64,000 bases of DNA from Fictibacillus sp. BK138. GTDB lineage: Bacteria > Bacillota > Bacilli > Bacillales > Fictibacillaceae. The stretch is taken from contig NZ_SGXL01000001.1 of NCBI RefSeq assembly GCF_004216955.1, positions 2,197,413 through 2,261,412 of the forward strand, in the 5' to 3' direction. Positions 59,671 through 64,000 of this stretch are shown one piece after another. Each line of letters starts with the position of its first letter. Position 1 is the first letter of the stretch. A program made the position numbers and the translations under genes. Under the pieces are notes generated by a model, which was not told the DNA's origin, did no database searches, and worked only from the letters and a program-made list of their open reading frames with translations.

Positions 59671-60210
59671 ATGAAAAAAATCACTTTAACGGACCTCTAT
59701 AAACACCCACACGTACAAAAATATGTAAAACGATCAGGTATGGTACATGCCATTTCAACCGCTTATCATGCTTATCGTTTAGCAGTAAAACATGGTGTAG
59801 ACCCTGATATGGCAACTAAGGCAGCTTTTCTTCATGATATCGGACATTATAAATGGTACAAGAATGGTCACTGGGACTATGACATGTATAAGGAAAATGA
59901 TATTCATGCCATTAAAGGAGCCGAACGTGCACACCGTATTTTAGTCTCATTGGGAGAAGACCGCAAAAAAGCAAAAGAGATTGCTTTGGCTATTTTACTT
60001 CACACAGATTCTTATCTGCCGGCAGGTTCATTAAACTTAAATCCGTTGCAGAAAGTTGTGGCTCTAGCTGATGAAGCAGACGAAGAACCAGGTGGATCAC
60101 ATCATTATCGTACAGTCAGCGACATAAAAGCATTAACCATGATCAAAAAATTAGATGAAATGGTAGATGAGTATAATGAAGAAGAAAAAGTAAAACACTC
60201 TGTTTCCTAA
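59671..60210 (+). CDS. HD-domain phosphohydrolase
   Basis: The 179-aa product has the HD metal pattern: H in GMVHAISTAYHAYRLA, HD in AAFLHDIGHYKWY, and later LHTDSYLPAG and LADEADEEPGG. It resembles YqeK-type dinucleotide tetraphosphatases or small HD nucleotidases. The substrate is not known. GGAAAGGAG precedes the ATG. A terminator follows the stop. Confidence 0.82.
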   Translation: MKKITLTDLYKHPHVQKYVKRSGMVHAISTAYHAYRLAVKHGVDPDMATKAAFLHDIGHYKWYKNGHWDYDMYKENDIHAIKGAERAHRILVSLGEDRKKAKEIALAILLHTDSYLPAGSLNLNPLQKVVALADEADEEPGGSHHYRTVSDIKALTMIKKLDEMVDEYNEEEKVKHSVS

Positions 60211-60236
60211 GAAGGAAAAGAGTGTTTTTGTCATTT
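60195..60236 (+). terminator. Terminator of the HD-domain gene
   Basis: AAAACACTCT and AGAGTGTTTT form a 10-bp stem enclosing a smaller hairpin, followed by TGTCATTTT. Confidence 0.85.
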
Positions 60237-60241
60237 TACTA

Positions 60242-61093
60242 TTAATAAGCTACAAAACCTATAGCTCTTTCACTTGAATACGTTCCAATTGTACTTCCAA
60301 ACCTAGTATAGATAACTTTTGGGAAGCTATCTAGTGCAAACAGTTCATCGAATTCTTTTTTTACTTCTTCTGTTGAAGAAAAGCTATGGATTAGATAAAG
60401 TGTTTTCTCAGGGTTTTCCGATTTCCACTCAAAAATGATCTCTTTCATTTTCGTTAACCCTTTTTTACTGCCTCGGAACTTTCCTATTGTTTCAACGAGC
60501 CCATCTATAATAGAGATCATTGGTTTAATGTTCAGCATGCCCGCAATAGCACCTTGAACAGCTGAAATTCTTCCGCCTTTTTTTAGGTTCTCAAGAGTTT
60601 CAAGCAATACATAGGCTTTGATTCCCGCTTTGGTTTTTTCAATCTGGCTAACTATTTCATTTAAGGAAGCTTGCTTTTGTGACATTTCAATCGCTTCGTT
60701 CAGTAAGATCTGTACACCGCCAGAAGCAATGCCAGAATCGATAATCGTGACTCTTTCCTGTTCCTCTTCCGTAAGCATACTTTTGCCTATAGTTGCGCTT
60801 TGAACAGTACCGCTTAAATTAGAGGATATACCAATATATAAGACCGCATTTCCTTTGTTCAATTCTTTTTGAAATGCCTCAAAGAATGATTGGGGTGATG
60901 GCTGGCTAGTTTTAGGCAGCTCCGGTTCACTAGACATTCTTTTATAGAACTCATCTTCTGTTATATTGACTCCATCCAAATAGTGATCTTCTCCAAACTG
61001 TACATTTAGAGGGACGATCGTTAATGGAATATCCGTTATTTCAGCATCTATTTTTAAATCACTAGCGCTATCAACAATAAAACTTAATTTCAT
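60242..61093 (-). CDS. DegV-family fatty-acid-binding protein
   Basis: The 283-aa DegV protein has FIVDSASDLKI, TSQPSPQSFFEAF, YIGISSNLSGTVQSA, the RISAVQGAIAGMLNIKPM loop and the terminal GTYSSERAIGFVAY. Family members bind fatty acids, and some (FakB) present them to the FakA kinase for phospholipid synthesis. No fakA is adjacent. The ATG at 61093 follows AAAAGGGG. Confidence 0.88.
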   Translation of the reverse strand: MKLSFIVDSASDLKIDAEITDIPLTIVPLNVQFGEDHYLDGVNITEDEFYKRMSSEPELPKTSQPSPQSFFEAFQKELNKGNAVLYIGISSNLSGTVQSATIGKSMLTEEEQERVTIIDSGIASGGVQILLNEAIEMSQKQASLNEIVSQIEKTKAGIKAYVLLETLENLKKGGRISAVQGAIAGMLNIKPMISIIDGLVETIGKFRGSKKGLTKMKEIIFEWKSENPEKTLYLIHSFSSTEEVKKEFDELFALDSFPKVIYTRFGSTIGTYSSERAIGFVAY

Positions 61094-61183
61094 GAATCTA
61101 CCCCTTTTCTGCTTCTCAATCAATAGTAGGGATGTGTAATGATCATTTTGTATACGCTTTACACACTCAATTTAGTTTAACAT

Positions 61184-61219
61184 AAAAAACGATCTCCTGA
61201 AATGACGGAGACCGTTTTA
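61184..61219 (-). terminator. Terminator of the opp operon
   Basis: On the minus strand AAAACGGTCTCC and GGAGATCGTTTT form the stem with one mismatch, followed by TTATG. It ends just past oppF. Confidence 0.85.
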
Positions 61220-61225
61220 AATGTG

Positions 61226-62224
61226 TTAATTATTTTGTTTAACAGCTTCTTCATCATATAGATGACAAGCTACCCAGTGTCCTTCTCTTGCTTCCTGCCA
61301 TTTCGGTTTAACAGCTGCACATACATCCATAGCATGTGGACAGCGTGTACGGAAACGGCATCCGCTTGGAGGATTGATCGGGCTCGGAACATCACCTTCA
61401 AGGATGATTCGTTCACGGCTTCTTTCTAATTCAGGGTCCGGAACAGGAATCGCTGATAAAAGAGCTTGTGTATATGGATGAAGAGGTTCTTCATAAAGCT
61501 CATCACTTGTTGTAAGTTCTACGATATTACCTAAATACATTACACCTACACGATCAGAAATATGTTTAACCATAGATAGATCATGGGCAATGAATAGATA
61601 AGTAAGTCCGCGTTCTTTTTGTAGTTCCATCATTAGATTTACAACCTGTGCCTGAATGGAAACGTCAAGTGCTGAGATAGGCTCATCGGCAATGATGAAG
61701 TCTGGATCTACTGCAAGTGCACGAGCGATTCCGATACGCTGACGTTGACCGCCTGAGAATTCATGCGGATAACGGTTAGCGTGTTCTTTGTTCAATCCTA
61801 CTGTTTCAAGAAGTTCATACACACGATTGTCGCGATCCTTCTTTGTTTTCGCCAACCCGTGGATATCGATACCTTCAGCAATAATATCTTTAACTGTCAT
61901 TCTAGGATTTAACGATGCGTATGGATCTTGGAAGATCATTTGCATCTTTCTATTGAACTTCTTTAATTCTGAACGGGATTTTCTTCCATGAACGTCTTCG
62001 CCTTCATACATTACTTCCCCATCAGTTGCATCATAAAGTCGGATAATAGTACGTCCAGTAGTAGATTTACCACATCCAGACTCTCCTACAAGGCCAAGTG
62101 TTTCACCTTTATAAATATCAAAAGATACATCATCTACTGCTTGTAAAACGCCCTTTTTTCCAGCTGGGAAATACTTCTTAAGATTTTTAACTTCAAGTAA
62201 CTTTTCTCTCTCTACAACTGCCAT
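61226..62224 (-). CDS. oppF: Oligopeptide ABC transporter ATPase OppF
   Basis: The 332-aa ATPase has Walker [13 protein letters not shown], the signature [17 protein letters not shown], Walker [14 protein letters not shown], and the C-terminal oligopeptide-binding extension with [14 protein letters not shown]. It pairs with OppD to drive peptide import. The start overlaps the oppD stop as TAATG. B. subtilis has oppABCDF next to yjbC-spx, and the same neighbourhood is seen here. Peptide uptake there feeds competence and sporulation signalling. Confidence 0.95.
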   Translation of the reverse strand: MAVVEREKLLEVKNLKKYFPAGKKGVLQAVDDVSFDIYKGETLGLVGESGCGKSTTGRTIIRLYDATDGEVMYEGEDVHGRKSRSELKKFNRKMQMIFQDPYASLNPRMTVKDIIAEGIDIHGLAKTKKDRDNRVYELLETVGLNKEHANRYPHEFSGGQRQRIGIARALAVDPDFIIADEPISALDVSIQAQVVNLMMELQKERGLTYLFIAHDLSMVKHISDRVGVMYLGNIVELTTSDELYEEPLHPYTQALLSAIPVPDPELERSRERIILEGDVPSPINPPSGCRFRTRCPHAMDVCAAVKPKWQEAREGHWVACHLYDEEAVKQNN

Positions 62225-63243
62225 TATCGAGCACCTCCAACTACTGCCGCTTCAGGCGGTTCAACTTTTGGCGCTCGCTCATCTAACAACCAGCAAGCAG
62301 CTTTGTGCGATGAAGAAACGTTAGTCGCTTCAGGCATATGATCTAAACATACTTCCATCGCATATGGACAACGCGCAGCAAACGGACATCCTTTCGGAGG
62401 ATTCATTAAGTCAGGCGGTGTTCCTGGAATTGCTAATAATTCTTTTGAATCTGCGTTTAATTTTGGCATGGAAGCTAATAGTCCCCATGTGTATGGATGC
62501 TTCGGTTTATAGAAGATCTCATCAACCGTACCTGTTTCAACGATCATTCCACCGTACATGACAGCTACACGCTGAGCAAGGTTTGCTACTACTCCTAAAT
62601 CATGCGTGATAAGGATGATTGCCGTTCCAGTCTTGTCTTGAAGGTCACGCATCAAGTCTAAGATCTGCGCTTGAATTGTTACATCAAGTGCTGTTGTCGG
62701 TTCATCTGCGATCAATACTTTTGGATTACATGCAAGTGCAATCGCGATAACTACACGCTGACGCATTCCGCCTGAAAATTGGTGAGGATATTCATCTACA
62801 CGAAGTTCAGGGTTTGGAATACCTACTAATTTTAGTAGATTGATCGAACGCTCTTTTGCTTCGCTCTTGCTCATGTTCTGGTGCTTACGTAGTCCTTCCA
62901 TGATCTGCTTCCCGATTGTCATCGTTGGATTTAAAGATGTCATCGGGTCTTGGAAGATCATTGAGATTTCAGCACCGCGAATTTTTTCCATCTCACGCTC
63001 AGATGCTTTAGCAAGGTCTTTACCTTGGAAGCGAATAGCACCTTCTTTAATCGAACCAATTTTATTCGGCAATAATCTCATTACTGCCTTTGAAGTAACA
63101 GACTTACCAGATCCGGATTCACCAACGATTGCAAGTGATTCCCCTTTATCTAATGAAAGGCTTACACCTCGAACTGCTTTAACTTCTCCCCCATACGTCT
63201 GGAAGGAGACATGAAGGTTATCTAATTCTAAAAGTTTTTCCAT
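62224..63243 (-). CDS. oppD: Oligopeptide ABC transporter ATPase OppD
   Basis: The 339-aa ATPase has Walker [13 protein letters not shown], signature [17 protein letters not shown], Walker [14 protein letters not shown], and a C-terminal cluster [14 protein letters not shown]. It overlaps oppF by one base and follows oppC by 21 bp. GGAAGGAG precedes the ATG. Confidence 0.95.
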   Translation of the reverse strand: MEKLLELDNLHVSFQTYGGEVKAVRGVSLSLDKGESLAIVGESGSGKSVTSKAVMRLLPNKIGSIKEGAIRFQGKDLAKASEREMEKIRGAEISMIFQDPMTSLNPTMTIGKQIMEGLRKHQNMSKSEAKERSINLLKLVGIPNPELRVDEYPHQFSGGMRQRVVIAIALACNPKVLIADEPTTALDVTIQAQILDLMRDLQDKTGTAIILITHDLGVVANLAQRVAVMYGGMIVETGTVDEIFYKPKHPYTWGLLASMPKLNADSKELLAIPGTPPDLMNPPKGCPFAARCPYAMEVCLDHMPEATNVSSSHKAACWLLDERAPKVEPPEAAVVGGAR

Positions 63244-63264
63244 TTATAAAATCTCCTTCCTGTA

Positions 63265-64000
63265 CTATTTTCTCATTTTCGGATCTAATGCATCTCGCAA
63301 TCCGTCCCCTAGCAAGTTAAAGCTGATCATCAGGATACACATGATTGATGCAGGATAGATTGCTAAGTGAGGGTAGATACGCAACGATCTAAATCCGTCT
63401 GCAATCAAAGCTCCTAGTGAAGCAGTCGGCGGTTGAATACCAAGACCGATAAAACTTAGGAATGCTTCGAAGAAAATAGCTCCTGGAATTGTAAACGTAC
63501 TTGTAACAATGATTGCGCCAAGTGTGTTTGGCAATAAGTGTTTTGTAATTAAACGGCCGTTTGTTGAGCCAAGTGTTTTCGATGCTAAAACAAATTCACG
63601 ATTCTTTAATGATAGGATCTGCGCTCGTACGATACGCGACATTCCTATCCAACCGGTTATAACGAGAGCTAGTGTGATTGAAAGTATTCCAGGATCAAGT
63701 ATGATTATAAACAAGATTATTACAACTAGATTCGGAATACCTACTAATATTTCTACTACACGCTGCATCGCGTCATCTACTCTTCCGCCGTAGAAGGCAG
63801 AAACTCCACCGTAAGCAACACCTACGATCAAATCAATGGTTGCTGCTAAAAATGCGATATAAAGAGAAATCTGTGTACCCTTCCAAACACGAACCCATTG
63901 GTCACGTCCAAGCGGATCAGTACCAAACCAGAATTTATCTTCTGTTGGCACATTCTTCATTTCATACTGATCTACACCACGAATATCTACTCCATCTACT
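63265..64000 (-). CDS. oppC: Oligopeptide permease OppC (partial, 5' end off window)
   Basis: The frame continues to the window edge beyond the internal Met at 63960, so the start is outside. Visible are FWFGTDPLGRDQWVRV, five membrane helices and the permease loop around SKTLGSTNGRLITKHLLPNTL, which contacts the ATPases. It is the inner-membrane permease of the Opp system. OppB and the binding protein OppA should lie to the right. Confidence 0.93.
   Translation of the reverse strand, partial: VDGVDIRGVDQYEMKNVPTEDKFWFGTDPLGRDQWVRVWKGTQISLYIAFLAATIDLIVGVAYGGVSAFYGGRVDDAMQRVVEILVGIPNLVVIILFIIILDPGILSITLALVITGWIGMSRIVRAQILSLKNREFVLASKTLGSTNGRLITKHLLPNTLGAIIVTSTFTIPGAIFFEAFLSFIGLGIQPPTASLGALIADGFRSLRIYPHLAIYPASIMCILMISFNLLGDGLRDALDPKMRK

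Overview
The window is chromosomal DNA of a low-GC, endospore-forming Bacillaceae. The evidence is AT-rich DNA, AGGAGG ribosome sites with frequent TTG and GTG starts, many Rho-independent terminators, spore-coat genes, a sigma-K-type promoter, and long stretches of gene order I recognise from Bacillus subtilis (dapH-ykuR beside ccpC; yjcFGH; the opp-yjbC-spx-yjbE-mecA-coiA-pepF-spxH-yjbI to yjbQ block; fabI). The content would suit a Fictibacillus-like genus, but I cannot fix the genus from the sequence.

Layout. 1-7.6 kb: lysine/diaminopimelate genes, a CcpC-type LysR regulator, a TauE/SafE permease, a VOC protein, a cation diffusion facilitator, an SDR, a CotD-like coat protein and an amidase. 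7.64-17.55 kb: a 9.9-kb integrative element in the 3' end of a tRNA-Val(GAC) gene, bounded by a 50-bp duplication of the tRNA with one mismatch. It carries a tyrosine integrase whose ribosome site lies inside a terminator-like hairpin, a serine resolvase, tandem winged-helix Rep-like ORFs beside TTTGGTA iteron-like repeats, and cargo without recognisable function. The cargo includes a HEPN-like RNase candidate (R-N-T-L-V-H) overlapping a membrane-anchored protein gene, a divergent pair of membrane-anchored proteins, and a second cluster (zinc-ribbon protein, 269-aa protein, 25-aa leader peptide plus coiled-coil protein). It has no relaxase or conjugation genes. This cargo is the best candidate for an undescribed system.

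17.6-22.2 kb: housekeeping genes (pgpA, yjcHGF, DUF421, MBL hydrolase) and two degenerate tandem arrays with exact 20-bp and 21-bp periods. 22.2-38 kb: a spore-surface region with Ser/His-rich, Cys-rich and beta-rich coat or exosporium proteins, five glycosyltransferase or sugar loci, a UDP-N-acetyl amino-deoxysugar operon (2-epimerase, 4,6-dehydratase, two reductase/epimerases), and sat-cysC making PAPS. A sulfotransferase at 43.2 kb could use that PAPS, so a sulfated spore glycan is a testable idea.

38-64 kb: fabI with a probable FapR operator, a CPA2 antiporter, rodA, prpE, then the conserved yjb block running from the pseudouridine synthase, NAD kinase and SasB alarmone synthetase through CwlQ, truncated haemoglobin, SpxH, PepF, CoiA, MecA, YjbE, Spx and YjbC. 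UbiD, HD-domain, DegV and oppF-oppD-oppC (cut by the window end) follow. A palindromic interspersed repeat occurs as two good copies (48.3 and 55.4 kb) and two fragments (23.9 and 48.5 kb).

Family assignments rest on recognised motifs and remembered homologues, not on database searches.
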